Positions 1 to 7,608 of a DNA stretch of 63,615 nucleotides are shown here, one piece after another. Source of the DNA: an uncultured Clostridium sp. (lineage in GTDB: Bacteria; Bacillota; Clostridia; TANB77; CAG-508); assembly GCA_900553365.1 (NCBI GenBank), contig USDL01000004.1, forward strand, positions 1 through 63,615, given 5' to 3'. Positions within the stretch are counted from its first letter, which is position 1. Each line of letters opens with the position of its first letter. Both the position numbers and the translations under genes were made by a program. The notes below the pieces were generated by a model. It had not been told where the DNA came from. It saw nothing but the letters and a program-made list of their open reading frames with translations, and made no database searches.

Positions 1-139
1 CCATATCATTTCTAATTGTTGCACTGCTGTAACCTAAGTTATAGTTTTCAACAATATTTCCTGAACTAACTGGCTCTGCTGTGTTAATATATTCTTCAAT
101 TATAGCCTGTAAAACCTGTCTTTGCCTTTGTTCTAACAT
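1..139 (-). CDS. hrcA: Heat-inducible transcription repressor HrcA, N-terminal part (gene runs off the window)
   Basis: The 46 visible residues start MLEQRQRQVLQAIIEEYI and continue through PVSSGNIVENY and SSATIRNDM. This is the winged-helix DNA-binding start of HrcA, in which the recognition helix carries the conserved S-x-ATIRN motif. HrcA represses chaperone operons by binding CIRCE operators. The ATG is preceded by GAGGTGAGAG at a normal distance. The rest of the gene lies left of base 1. Upstream, the gene has a consensus promoter overlapped by a CIRCE operator, so it is almost certainly autoregulated and probably heads an hrcA-grpE-dnaK-type heat-shock operon outside the window (inference). 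Confidence 0.93.
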   Translation of the reverse strand, partial: MLEQRQRQVLQAIIEEYINTAEPVSSGNIVENYNLGYSSATIRNDM

Positions 140-156
140 ATCTCTCACCTCAAAAA

Positions 157-183
157 TTAGCAGTCTTTTTCTTGGACTGCTAA
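157..183 (-). promoter_or_regulatory. CIRCE operator for HrcA
   Basis: The site is a perfect inverted repeat, TTAGCAGTC, nine bases, GACTGCTAA. The CIRCE consensus is TTAGCACTC-N9-GAGTGCTAA. Each arm differs at one position and the two changes compensate each other, so symmetry is kept. It lies between the hrcA start codon and its -10 element, where a bound repressor would block initiation. Confidence 0.92.
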
Positions 184-184
184 T

Positions 185-213
185 ATAATACACCTTATTT
201 TAGCAAATGTCAA
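185..213 (-). promoter_or_regulatory. SigA-type promoter of hrcA
   Basis: On the minus strand a perfect TTGACA (208-213) is followed after 17 bp by TATTAT (185-190). It reads toward hrcA and is bracketed by the two CIRCE-type sites. Confidence 0.85.
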
Positions 214-226
214 TAGATATTGCTAA
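200..226 (-). promoter_or_regulatory. Second, degenerate CIRCE-like operator over the hrcA -35 box
   Basis: TTAGCAAAT, nine bases, TATTGCTAA has exactly the 27-base geometry of CIRCE. The outer six bases of each arm (TTAGCA and TGCTAA) match the consensus; the inner three are degenerate. It spans the hrcA -35 hexamer, and its centre is 43 bp from the centre of the good operator, about four helical turns. A second HrcA site is inferred. Confidence 0.6.
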
Positions 227-288
227 AAATTTTTAAAATTTTTGTAACATTATTTTTTGTTTTTCATATATTATTTTTACATAATATA

Positions 289-317
289 TTGAATTTTTGC
301 AATTTACAGTATATAAT
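289..317 (+). promoter_or_regulatory. SigA-type promoter of murC
   Basis: TTGAAT (289-294) and TATAAT (312-317) are separated by exactly 17 bp, about 40 bp upstream of the murC start codon. It is divergent from the hrcA promoter. Confidence 0.7.
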
Positions 318-358
318 TTATATGTCTTAAATATGTTACATAAAGGAGAGAATATAAT

Positions 359-1744
359 ATGGATTTAAGTAATATAGAAAATTTGAAACAGTACAAACAT
401 ATCCACCTTATTGGTATTGGTGGAATTAGTATGAGTGGAATTGCTGAAGTTTTACATAATTGGGGAATCCTTGTAACTGGTTCAGATTGTACTAAAAGTA
501 AAATAACAGATAGATTATCTAGTCATGGAATTTTTATTTCTATTGGGCACAATACAAATTTAGTTGAAAAGGCAGATTTTGTAATATATTCTGCTGCTAT
601 TAAACAAGATGATCCTGAACTTATATGTGCTAAAACAAATAATATTCCAGTGGTTGAAAGAGCAGATTTTGTTGGATTTTTAACAAGAATTTATGATAAC
701 ACAATAGGTATTGCTGGAACACATGGAAAAACTACTACTACATCTATGATTTCATTATGTTTCCTTGAAGCTGATTTAGACCCAAGTGTTCAAGTTGGAG
801 CGATGCTTAAGGATATAGGTGGAAATTATAGAGTTGGTAATAGTGATTTCTTTATACTAGAAGCTTGTGAATATGTGGAAAGTTTCTTGAAATTTAGTCC
901 TCAAAGTGCGGTTGTAACTAATATAGATAACGACCATCTTGATTATTTCAAAACTTTTGATAATATTAAGCACGCTTTTGAAAAATATGTTAATTTATTA
1001 CCTAAGGATGGATTTTTAGTTACAAACGCTGACGATCCAGACTGCTTGAGTTTAAGAAAAAATACATCTGCAAAGGTTATTACATTTGGTATACAAAACG
1101 GTAAAGCAAATTTTGTTGGTAGAAATATTGTATATGATGTAAACGGATTTGCAAAATTCGATGTATATAGAAACAATTCTTATTTTGGAGAGTTTAAACT
1201 TTCTGTTCCAGGTCTTCATAATGTTTACAATGCCCTAGCTTGTATTGCTATGTGTTCAAATTATGGTATTGCAAAACAAATATTAAAGACTGCTTTGCTT
1301 AAGTTTAGAGGTGCTAATCGTAGATTTGAATATATTGGTTCATACAGTAACATTGATGTTTATGATGATTATGCTCATCATCCTAGTGAAATTGCTGCTA
1401 CTGCAAAAGCAATGAAGAATAAACCATATCGTCAATCTTGGGTTGTTTTTCAACCACATACATATAGTAGAACTAAAGAATTATTATCTGATTTTGCCGA
1501 GGCTCTACTTGATTTTGATAACATAATAGTAACAGACATTTATGCTGCTAGAGAAACTAATACTTATGGTATTTGCTCTAAGGATTTGGTAAATAAAATT
1601 AACGAATATGGTAAAAATGCATTATATATTTCTAATTTTGATGATATTGCATCTTATATAAGAGGTCATGCTTGTCCTCACGATTTAATATTAACTATGG
1701 GTGCTGGAACAGTCTGGGAAATTGGTAAAAAGATATTAGAATAA
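359..1744 (+). CDS. murC: UDP-N-acetylmuramate--L-alanine ligase
   Basis: MurC adds the first amino acid (L-Ala) to UDP-MurNAc with ATP in cytosolic peptidoglycan precursor synthesis. The 461 residues are a normal length. The N-terminal Rossmann region has HLIGIGGISMSGIAE (about residues 16-30), the ATP loop is GTHGKTTTT (120-128), and the central domain has TNIDNDHLD. The C-terminal domain has YDDYAHHPSEI and FQPHTYSRT, which are diagnostic for MurC. The start follows AAAGGAGAG at 342-350. The gene stands alone, diverges from hrcA and ends in strong hairpins. Confidence 0.97.
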   Translation: MDLSNIENLKQYKHIHLIGIGGISMSGIAEVLHNWGILVTGSDCTKSKITDRLSSHGIFISIGHNTNLVEKADFVIYSAAIKQDDPELICAKTNNIPVVERADFVGFLTRIYDNTIGIAGTHGKTTTTSMISLCFLEADLDPSVQVGAMLKDIGGNYRVGNSDFFILEACEYVESFLKFSPQSAVVTNIDNDHLDYFKTFDNIKHAFEKYVNLLPKDGFLVTNADDPDCLSLRKNTSAKVITFGIQNGKANFVGRNIVYDVNGFAKFDVYRNNSYFGEFKLSVPGLHNVYNALACIAMCSNYGIAKQILKTALLKFRGANRRFEYIGSYSNIDVYDDYAHHPSEIAATAKAMKNKPYRQSWVVFQPHTYSRTKELLSDFAEALLDFDNIIVTDIYAARETNTYGICSKDLVNKINEYGKNALYISNFDDIASYIRGHACPHDLILTMGAGTVWEIGKKILE

Positions 1745-1748
1745 AATT

Positions 1749-1780
1749 AAAGTAACGGAAGTATTAATTTCCGTTACTTT
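1749..1780. terminator. Bidirectional hairpin between murC and the histidine kinase gene
   Basis: AAAGTAACGGAA pairs perfectly with TTCCGTTACTTT over an 8-base loop (12 bp stem). On the minus strand it is followed by TTTAATTTTAT, so it can end the kinase transcript. It also follows the murC stop directly. Confidence 0.7.
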
Positions 1781-1791
1781 AGAGTGTTTGC

Positions 1792-1822
1792 AAATAGGGA
1801 GTTTATGAGCTTCCTATTTTTT
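1792..1822 (+). terminator. Second rho-independent terminator downstream of murC
   Basis: AAATAGGGAG pairs with CTTCCTATTT (one wobble) and is followed by a T-rich tract on the plus strand, overlapping the 3' end of the convergent kinase gene. Confidence 0.6.
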
Positions 1823-3038
1823 ATATTTTAACTACAAATTTTGTTCCTTTTGGAGTATTGTTATATACTTTAATTGTTCCACCATGTGCCTTAACTATTG
1901 TTTGTGCTATTGCTAATCCAAGCCCAGTTCCTCCTGTTTCTCTGGTTCTAGCTTTATCTGCTCTATAGAATCTTTCAAAAAGATGTTTTTTCTGTTCATC
2001 ACTAATTCCAATGCCTTCATCTGCAACCTCGATAGTTGCTTTTCCATCTTTGCAGTGAGTAATTACCTTTATGTTTTCTCCCTCTTTGGTGTATTTTATT
2101 GCATTGTCTAGTAATATTATTAAAAGTTCTGTTATTTTGCTTAAATCTATGTTTACTTCTTTATTGCAGTTTAATTCTAATTCTAGCTTTTTATTTTGCA
2201 TTTGAGCATATTCTATATAGGGTGAAGCTACTTCTTTTACTACATCATCAATATTTTTTAATTCCTTTTTAACTTCTAATTGATTTGAGTCTGCGGTTGC
2301 TAATATCATTAGTTCTTTTACAAGTTTTGTAAGCCTTCTTGTTTCATTAATAGTTAAACTAATATCTTCTGATTTATCTATTATTCTGCTTTCTGGTTCT
2401 TTAAGTAATAATTGTTGCTTTGCTTGTATTATTGTAAGTGGTGTTCTAAGTTCATGTGCAGCATTTTGAACAAATTCTGTTTGTTTTTCCCATGCTTGAA
2501 AGATTGGTTTTAAAGTTTTTCTAGATAGAATATAGCTTGCAATAATTGAAGTTATAATGATTATTGTACTTAATCTAAAAAGTCTATGCCTTAAATTAAT
2601 AAGACTTTCATTTTCTCCATCAACATTTGCTAGTAATTGTACATACCTAAGTTCATTTGCTGTTGAATACGCTACTGTTGTTATTCCTCTATAATTATAT
2701 TCTGAATTAAGTTTAATTGAATATATTGTATTTATTTTGTTTTTATCAAATTCAACATCACTAATATATTCATATACTCTGCCAATATTTTCTTCATTAA
2801 TTATGTTTCCTTTTAAATCTCTAATAATATAGATAATTCTTGGGCTTAAAACAATTATTTTGTTATTCCAATTTTTATTTGCGAAGTTTTGTAATTCTGT
2901 ATCTATTTCTTTATATAATAGTTGCTCTGCTCTTTTGTATATTAAAACATCAAACACTAAAACTAAAATGGTAAAAACTGCAAATGTATATACCATATTT
3001 TTTATTAATTGTTTTTTTACAAATTTCTTTTCTTCCAT
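1821..3038 (-). CDS. Membrane sensor histidine kinase, orphan in this window
   Basis: This 405-residue HisKA/HATPase_c kinase has membrane helices at about 17-34 and 155-172, which flank an extracytoplasmic sensor of about 120 residues. The phosphoacceptor is His195 in NAAHELRTPLT. The N box is DNAIKYT (311-317), G1 is VADEGIGI and G2 is GGTGLGLAI. It resembles CiaH/ResE-type class I kinases. No response-regulator gene is adjacent: metG lies upstream and the convergent murC downstream. The partner must therefore be elsewhere in the genome. The stimulus is unknown. The start follows AAAAGGAAATG at a suitable distance. Confidence 0.9.
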   Translation of the reverse strand: MEEKKFVKKQLIKNMVYTFAVFTILVLVFDVLIYKRAEQLLYKEIDTELQNFANKNWNNKIIVLSPRIIYIIRDLKGNIINEENIGRVYEYISDVEFDKNKINTIYSIKLNSEYNYRGITTVAYSTANELRYVQLLANVDGENESLINLRHRLFRLSTIIIITSIIASYILSRKTLKPIFQAWEKQTEFVQNAAHELRTPLTIIQAKQQLLLKEPESRIIDKSEDISLTINETRRLTKLVKELMILATADSNQLEVKKELKNIDDVVKEVASPYIEYAQMQNKKLELELNCNKEVNIDLSKITELLIILLDNAIKYTKEGENIKVITHCKDGKATIEVADEGIGISDEQKKHLFERFYRADKARTRETGGTGLGLAIAQTIVKAHGGTIKVYNNTPKGTKFVVKI

Positions 3039-3058
3039 CTTTCATTTCCTTTTAAAAT

Positions 3059-3081
3059 AGAACGACTGTTAAGGTCGTCCT
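3059..3081 (-). terminator. Hairpin between metG and the histidine kinase gene
   Basis: On the minus strand AGGACGAC pairs with GTCGTTCT (one wobble) over a 7-base loop, followed by TATTTT. It probably ends or attenuates the metG transcript before the kinase gene. Confidence 0.5.
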
Positions 3082-3092
3082 ATAATTTTAAA

Positions 3093-4700
3093 TTATTCTA
3101 AATCTATTCTATTAAATAGGAGCTCTAGTTCATTTACTTTTATGTCTCCATTTAGTGTTATTGGTTCCCACCTAAATTCTGGTAAGCTAAGCATTTTCTT
3201 TATTTTCTTTGATGTGTTTGGCATAAATGGTGCTATTAAATTTGAAATGTTTGCAATAATATATGCACATGTATATGTTATATTGTTAAATTCTTCTATG
3301 TTTTCCTTTGCTTTTTTCCATGGTTCATTTTCATCATAATATTTATTTGCATATCCTATATATTCAAATATTTCATCTATTGCTGCTTTAAGTTCTGCCT
3401 GTTCTATAAGGTTTCCAACTTTTTTGTATAATTTTTCTGTTCTTTCGATAATGCTTGAATCAACTGTTGCTTCTTTTATAATTCCATCAAATTTTTTGTT
3501 TATAAAAGATAAATTTCTATTTACAAAATTTCCTAACATTCCTACTAAAAATTTATTATGTGTTTGTACAAATAGCTCCTCAGTAAAGTTCATATCCTTT
3601 TTTTCTGGTCCATTTGAAATCATATAATATCTTATACTATCTACATCAAATTTTTCTACTAATTCATCTACTGTTACTAAATTGCCTTTGCTCTTTGACA
3701 TTTTTGTGTCGTTCATGTTTACATAACCACTTGATACAATGTATTTTGGTAGTTGGTATCCATTACCTATTCCAAGCATTAATGCTGGAAAGATTATTGT
3801 GTGGAATGGTATATTGTCTTTTCCATGTACATAATATGTTGATAAATTTGGATTATCTTTGCTCATGAATTTTTCAAAATCAATTCCACGTTCTTCAGCA
3901 ACTCTTTTAGCTGTTGTTAAGTATCCTAAAACTGCTTCTATCCATACATATATTCTTTTATCTTCATAACCTGCTACTGGAACCTCAATTCCCCATTCTA
4001 GCTGTCTTGTAGCTGCTCTATCAATTAATCCATTATTTAAGAATTTTCTAGATTCACCAACTGCTTGTTTTCTCCAAGTATTTTCACTTGCTTGTATTAA
4101 GTCTTCAATTTGTTTTTGAAATGCTGATAATTTGAAGTATAAATGCTTGTTATCTTTTAAAACTGTAGGTTCTCCACATTCTTTGCAGTGCTTGTCTTCA
4201 ACTTCATCTGCGTTTAAAGTTGTTAAGCAGTCGTCACATTGTTCTCCAGTTGCCTTTCCTCCACATTTTGGGCAAGTTCCTACAATTTCTCTATCTGATA
4301 AAAATTTGCCACATTTTTCACAATAGTCTTGTTTTACTGTTTTTTCATATATATATCCATTTTCAATTAATTTCAAAAAATATTCTTTAACTTGTTTTTT
4401 GTGTTCTTCTTGAAATGTTGCTGCATACATATCATATTCAAAGTCCATTGCAGTAAAGCTTTTTATAAATGCTTCATGGTATCTTTTTGCTATTTCTTCT
4501 GGTGTTGTGTTTTCTTTTGCAGCTCTTATTGTAATTGGTGTGCCATGTGAATCTGTGCCAGATACATATATTACATTATCGCCATTTCCTCTAAAATACT
4601 TTGCAAGTACATCTCCTGGTAATAATGCAGCTAGATGCCCAATATGCATAAAATAATTGGCATAAGGCCATGCTCCACCTATTAATATATCTTTTTTCAT
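3093..4700 (-). CDS. metG: Methionine--tRNA ligase
   Basis: This 535-residue class I aminoacyl-tRNA synthetase charges tRNA-Met. The signature GGAWPYAN is followed by MHIGHL (HIGH motif at about 19-22), and KMSKSKG lies near 333. A Cys-rich insertion (CEKC, CPKC, CDDC, CKEC at about 127-175) supplies two zinc knuckles, as in the longer MetG1 type. There is no C-terminal tRNA-binding extension. I place the start at the ATG at 4700: AGAGGAAG sits about 9 bases before it, whereas the in-frame TTG nine bases earlier would touch the RBS. Confidence 0.96.
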   Translation of the reverse strand: MKKDILIGGAWPYANYFMHIGHLAALLPGDVLAKYFRGNGDNVIYVSGTDSHGTPITIRAAKENTTPEEIAKRYHEAFIKSFTAMDFEYDMYAATFQEEHKKQVKEYFLKLIENGYIYEKTVKQDYCEKCGKFLSDREIVGTCPKCGGKATGEQCDDCLTTLNADEVEDKHCKECGEPTVLKDNKHLYFKLSAFQKQIEDLIQASENTWRKQAVGESRKFLNNGLIDRAATRQLEWGIEVPVAGYEDKRIYVWIEAVLGYLTTAKRVAEERGIDFEKFMSKDNPNLSTYYVHGKDNIPFHTIIFPALMLGIGNGYQLPKYIVSSGYVNMNDTKMSKSKGNLVTVDELVEKFDVDSIRYYMISNGPEKKDMNFTEELFVQTHNKFLVGMLGNFVNRNLSFINKKFDGIIKEATVDSSIIERTEKLYKKVGNLIEQAELKAAIDEIFEYIGYANKYYDENEPWKKAKENIEEFNNITYTCAYIIANISNLIAPFMPNTSKKIKKMLSLPEFRWEPITLNGDIKVNELELLFNRIDLE

Positions 4701-4842
4701 ATTAATCAATTCTTCCTCTCTTTTTGAAATCTACTACCTTAATATTATAATCAATTTGGCAGAAAAAATCAATAGTTTTACAAAATGTAATTATATACTA
4801 TTTTATGAATATTATTAATTTTTGTATTTTCATGAATTAACA

Positions 4843-6057
4843 TTAATCATCATGTTTTGTTGTACGTCCGTGAGAGCAATAAGAATGCGAACTTGAGCTA
4901 CCACAGTTTACTGAGTGTGTACTGCAATAGTAGTGATTAACTTTTGCTGATGTATGTACCGGGCAATATGTGTCACGCACAGTAACGGAACCAGAGCCTT
5001 CACACGTGCTACATTCTATACTGCAATTTGTATCACATGGGCAAGGTTTAGCTGTTAGAGTAGATGAGCACTTTAAGCAAACAAAGTAATGTTCGCCCTG
5101 CGTCGATAAAATATTATGGCCGCACTTGTTGCAAATGTATAAGCCAGCATAAGCCTTTGGCATTCTTGAACCGCATATATCGCAATTTCTTCCTTCATGA
5201 GCCGCGGCATGAGTCCATTCTAATTGACCAGGGCATGGCAACTTACCTTCACCTTTGCAGTCCGTGCAAGTCACAGTTGAAGAAGAATATTCACTACAAT
5301 ACGTTGCTAATGTACAAGTTTTATCTGCTCCTGAACAATATGTTTTTAAACTCTGTTTTTCGCTTGTTACGGTTTCCTTTCCATCACTTACTGTTATATA
5401 CCACCAATATGGTGTATAGTTTGATAAACCGGTTTTTGCTATTCTTACATAACTTCCAGCACTTCCTGTTGTTGAATCTACCTTACTATATGTTCCATTT
5501 AGTGATGTGCTGTAATATAATGTATATGTTAATGTGTCTGCTTCTGCATCTGTTGCTCTCATTCGTATTGTAAATTGTGTTGTTGTTTTTCCACTTTTAT
5601 AATCTGCATTTGCTACGATGACCGGTGCTTTATTTGCTACATTTCCACATAACGCACATATTCCATTAACATAATTATGGCTTTCTGTTTTTAACTTTTC
5701 TCCACAGTTTGTGCAGGTTATTGTGTGTGTTCCATCTCCATTATCTGTTGCAGTTGTAGATGTATGTTCACATGTTGTTTCTCCACCAGTTGTGTTTCCT
5801 CCTGTTGTATTTCCGTCTGATGGATTTTCTTTATTCCAAGAGCTTAGTATATCATCCATTTCGTTATAATCTCTTTTGGCTGAGTTTGTTTTGCCCTCGC
5901 CGTCTTCAAGTTTGCTAGTTATTTCGTTTTCTGCATTTTTTACTTTTGTAATTGTATCTCTATGTAGTGCTATATTTATTGTTACTAATGTTAATAAAGC
6001 TAGAATTACAACTGTTGCCACAAGCGATAATAATGTTATTCCTTTGTCATTTTTCAT
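4843..6057 (-). CDS. Cys-rich secreted protein with a type IV pilin-like N-terminus
   Basis: The protein has 404 residues. The N-terminus MKNDKGITLLSLVATVVI looks like a prepilin: a short basic leader, Gly, then a hydrophobic helix. The usual Glu at +5 is replaced. A low-complexity linker of Gly/Thr (about 80-92) follows, then Cys pairs (CEH, CTNCGEK, CALCGN) and a fibronectin-type domain at about 145-240. The C-terminal third is packed with Cys pairs, including two DnaJ-like CxxCxGxG motifs (CTDCKGEG and CSTCEGSG) and CDICG, CNKCG and CLKC knuckles. Metal or disulfide stabilisation is likely. The function is unknown; a surface or pilus-associated role is inferred. Confidence 0.75.
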   Translation of the reverse strand: MKNDKGITLLSLVATVVILALLTLVTINIALHRDTITKVKNAENEITSKLEDGEGKTNSAKRDYNEMDDILSSWNKENPSDGNTTGGNTTGGETTCEHTSTTATDNGDGTHTITCTNCGEKLKTESHNYVNGICALCGNVANKAPVIVANADYKSGKTTTQFTIRMRATDAEADTLTYTLYYSTSLNGTYSKVDSTTGSAGSYVRIAKTGLSNYTPYWWYITVSDGKETVTSEKQSLKTYCSGADKTCTLATYCSEYSSSTVTCTDCKGEGKLPCPGQLEWTHAAAHEGRNCDICGSRMPKAYAGLYICNKCGHNILSTQGEHYFVCLKCSSTLTAKPCPCDTNCSIECSTCEGSGSVTVRDTYCPVHTSAKVNHYYCSTHSVNCGSSSSHSYCSHGRTTKHDD

Positions 6058-6238
6058 TTTTTTCTCCTTTGTTGGTTGTTTATATGCAACCTTTTTATTT
6101 ATAATTTTATTATATTTTATATTTAATTTTTTGTCAATTATTTTTTTAATTTTTTTGTTATATTATGTTGCTTTAGAAACTTTTAGCATTCTTTTTGCAT
6201 ATTATATAGTATATAAAATAAAAAAGGAGGAATTCATA

Positions 6239-6607
6239 ATGTTTAGAAAATGCTGTAATTGCAACAGCAATAGTAACTGTAATTGGAATACTAATAATAC
6301 AAATGTTGCTTCTGAATATGAAGACTGTTTAGAAGAAACCTGTTCTAATGTTGAAAATACATTGGGATTGTATGATGAATGTCAATGTGGTTTTGATAAT
6401 TTTAGTCCTTTTCCTGAAAATCCGGTTTTAGGTCAAAGTTATGTTCCTATTCAAGTTATGGATAGAACATTTATTCCATGTGTTGGATTAAAAATGGGAA
6501 CTGTTTTTCCTGAGCTTGTAAGCCCTTATATGCCAGGTCAGTCTATGTGTGAAATGGAATATCTAAAAAGAAGAAATACTATTGGGGAGGGATGTAATCA
6601 ATGTTAA
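6239..6607 (+). CDS. cotJA: Spore coat associated protein CotJA
   Basis: The gene encodes 122 residues. The CotJA core is clear: LGQSYVPIQVMDRTF, then GTVFPELVSPYMPGQ. The N-terminus is Asn/Cys-rich. The start is the ATG at 6239, placed 8 bases after AAAAAGGAGG; the frame is open further upstream, but that extension lacks support. A CATATTAT at 6198-6205 resembles the -10 of mother-cell SigE promoters, without a clear -35. It is the first gene of a cotJA-cotJB-cotJC operon; the products form part of the inner spore coat. Confidence 0.9.
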   Translation: MFRKCCNCNSNSNCNWNTNNTNVASEYEDCLEETCSNVENTLGLYDECQCGFDNFSPFPENPVLGQSYVPIQVMDRTFIPCVGLKMGTVFPELVSPYMPGQSMCEMEYLKRRNTIGEGCNQC

Positions 6608-6969
6608 ATACTAGTAATATAAATAATGATTGTAATTACCAATGTAATTGTGGTGAAGATGAAGTTCAAGAAGCTGTTTTGCCTAGTATGGAACTACCAG
6701 AAATAAAGGAATGTCCTAGAGATTGTAAGCGTGAAGAAATGATTATGAAAATTAGAGAATTAGATTTCGCAGTTGAAGACATTGCTTTATATCTAAATAC
6801 CCATCCAGATGATAGAAGAGCTTTATGTTTGCATAATACTTATGCAAAACAATTAAGGGATGTAAAAGATAAATATCAAAGAGTTTATGGGCCTTTAACT
6901 ATTGATTTTCCTTGTAATAAATGGAGATGGCTTGAAACTCCATGGCCATGGGAAAGGGGGAATTATTAA
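6601..6969 (+). CDS. cotJB: Spore coat protein CotJB
   Basis: This 122-residue protein carries the CotJB signature: MIMKIRELDFAVEDIALYLN, then THPDDRRAL, YGPLT and the C-terminal WLETPWPWE. Its start overlaps the cotJA stop by 7 bases, which implies translational coupling. The first 40 residues are Cys/Asn/Glu-rich and less conserved. It is expected to assemble with CotJC in the coat. Confidence 0.92.
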   Translation: MLNTSNINNDCNYQCNCGEDEVQEAVLPSMELPEIKECPRDCKREEMIMKIRELDFAVEDIALYLNTHPDDRRALCLHNTYAKQLRDVKDKYQRVYGPLTIDFPCNKWRWLETPWPWERGNY

Positions 6970-7575
6970 TGTGGACTTATAATAAAACTTTACAATATCC
7001 AATAAATATAAAATGTCCAAATCCAAAGCTTGCAAAAATAATAATATCACAATATCGGTGGTCCAGATGGAGAGCTTGCTGCTTCTCTTAGGTATTTATC
7101 TCAAAGATTTGGTATGCCTGACCAAAAGGCTAAAGCTATTTTAAATGATATTGGTACAGAGGAATTAGCCCATTTGGAAATGGTTGGAACTATTGTTCAT
7201 CAATTAACTGATGGTGCAAGTATAGAGGAAATTCAAAAGGCTGGATTAGGTCCTTACTATACAGACTATGGTGTTGATGTGTATCCTCAATCAGCTGCAG
7301 GAGCACCATTTACCGCTGCATATATTGCTTGCAAAGGAGATCCTATAGCAAACCTACAAGAAGACTTAGCTGCTGAACAAAAAGCTCGTGCAACATATGA
7401 AAAGTTAATAGACTTGGTTGGAGATGATCCAGATGTATTAGACCCACTTCGTTTCTTAAGAGAAAGAGAAGTTGTTCATTTCCAAAGATTTGGTGAAGCT
7501 TTGCGTGGTGTTCAGGAAAAACTTGCTGAAAAAAGATATTATACGAATGATAATAACTGTATGTGTAATAGATAG
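6969..7575 (+). CDS. cotJC: Spore coat manganese-catalase-like protein CotJC, requires +1 shift at CGG
   Basis: The gene starts at an ATG sharing one base with the cotJB stop, after AAAGGGGG. Codons 1-29 read MWTYNKTLQYPINIKCPNPK to SQY, the normal CotJC start. Codon 30 is CGG (7056-7058); frame 0 then meets TAG after 12 more codons. Dropping the C at 7056 gives GGPDGELAASLRYLSQR and the rest of the family, for 201 residues in all. The ferritin-like di-manganese ligand regions GTEELAHLEMV and REREVVHFQRF are intact. The protein probably disproportionates peroxide in the coat. The C-terminal ORF alone would begin at an internal Met and lose the first helix. Confidence 0.9.
7056..7058 (+). other. 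In-frame CGG: +1 recoding site in cotJC
   Basis: The context is CAA TAT CGG TGG. Skipping the C gives CAA TAT GGT GGT CCA, which restores the conserved QYGGPDGE of CotJC. No stop codon or slippery run lies at the site. Confidence 0.85.
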
Positions 7576-7579
7576 TTTT

Positions 7580-7607
7580 AAAGGAGCCAGATTTTTGGCT
7601 CCTTTTT
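7580..7607 (+). terminator. Rho-independent terminator of cotJABC
   Basis: AAAGGAGCCA pairs with TGGCTCCTTT over a 6-base loop, followed by a T-rich tail. It lies 5 bases after the cotJC stop and just before the convergent valS stop. Confidence 0.85.
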
Positions 7608-7608
7608 A

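Noticed and set aside
5064..5573. 169-codon ORF antisense to the Cys-rich pilin-like gene
   Set aside because: No RBS and no recognisable protein; it is a shadow of the real gene on the other strand.
5876..6238. N-terminal extension of the cotJA frame by 121 codons
   Set aside because: It overlaps the antisense pilin-like gene and noncoding DNA, and the ATG at 6239 has a perfect RBS.
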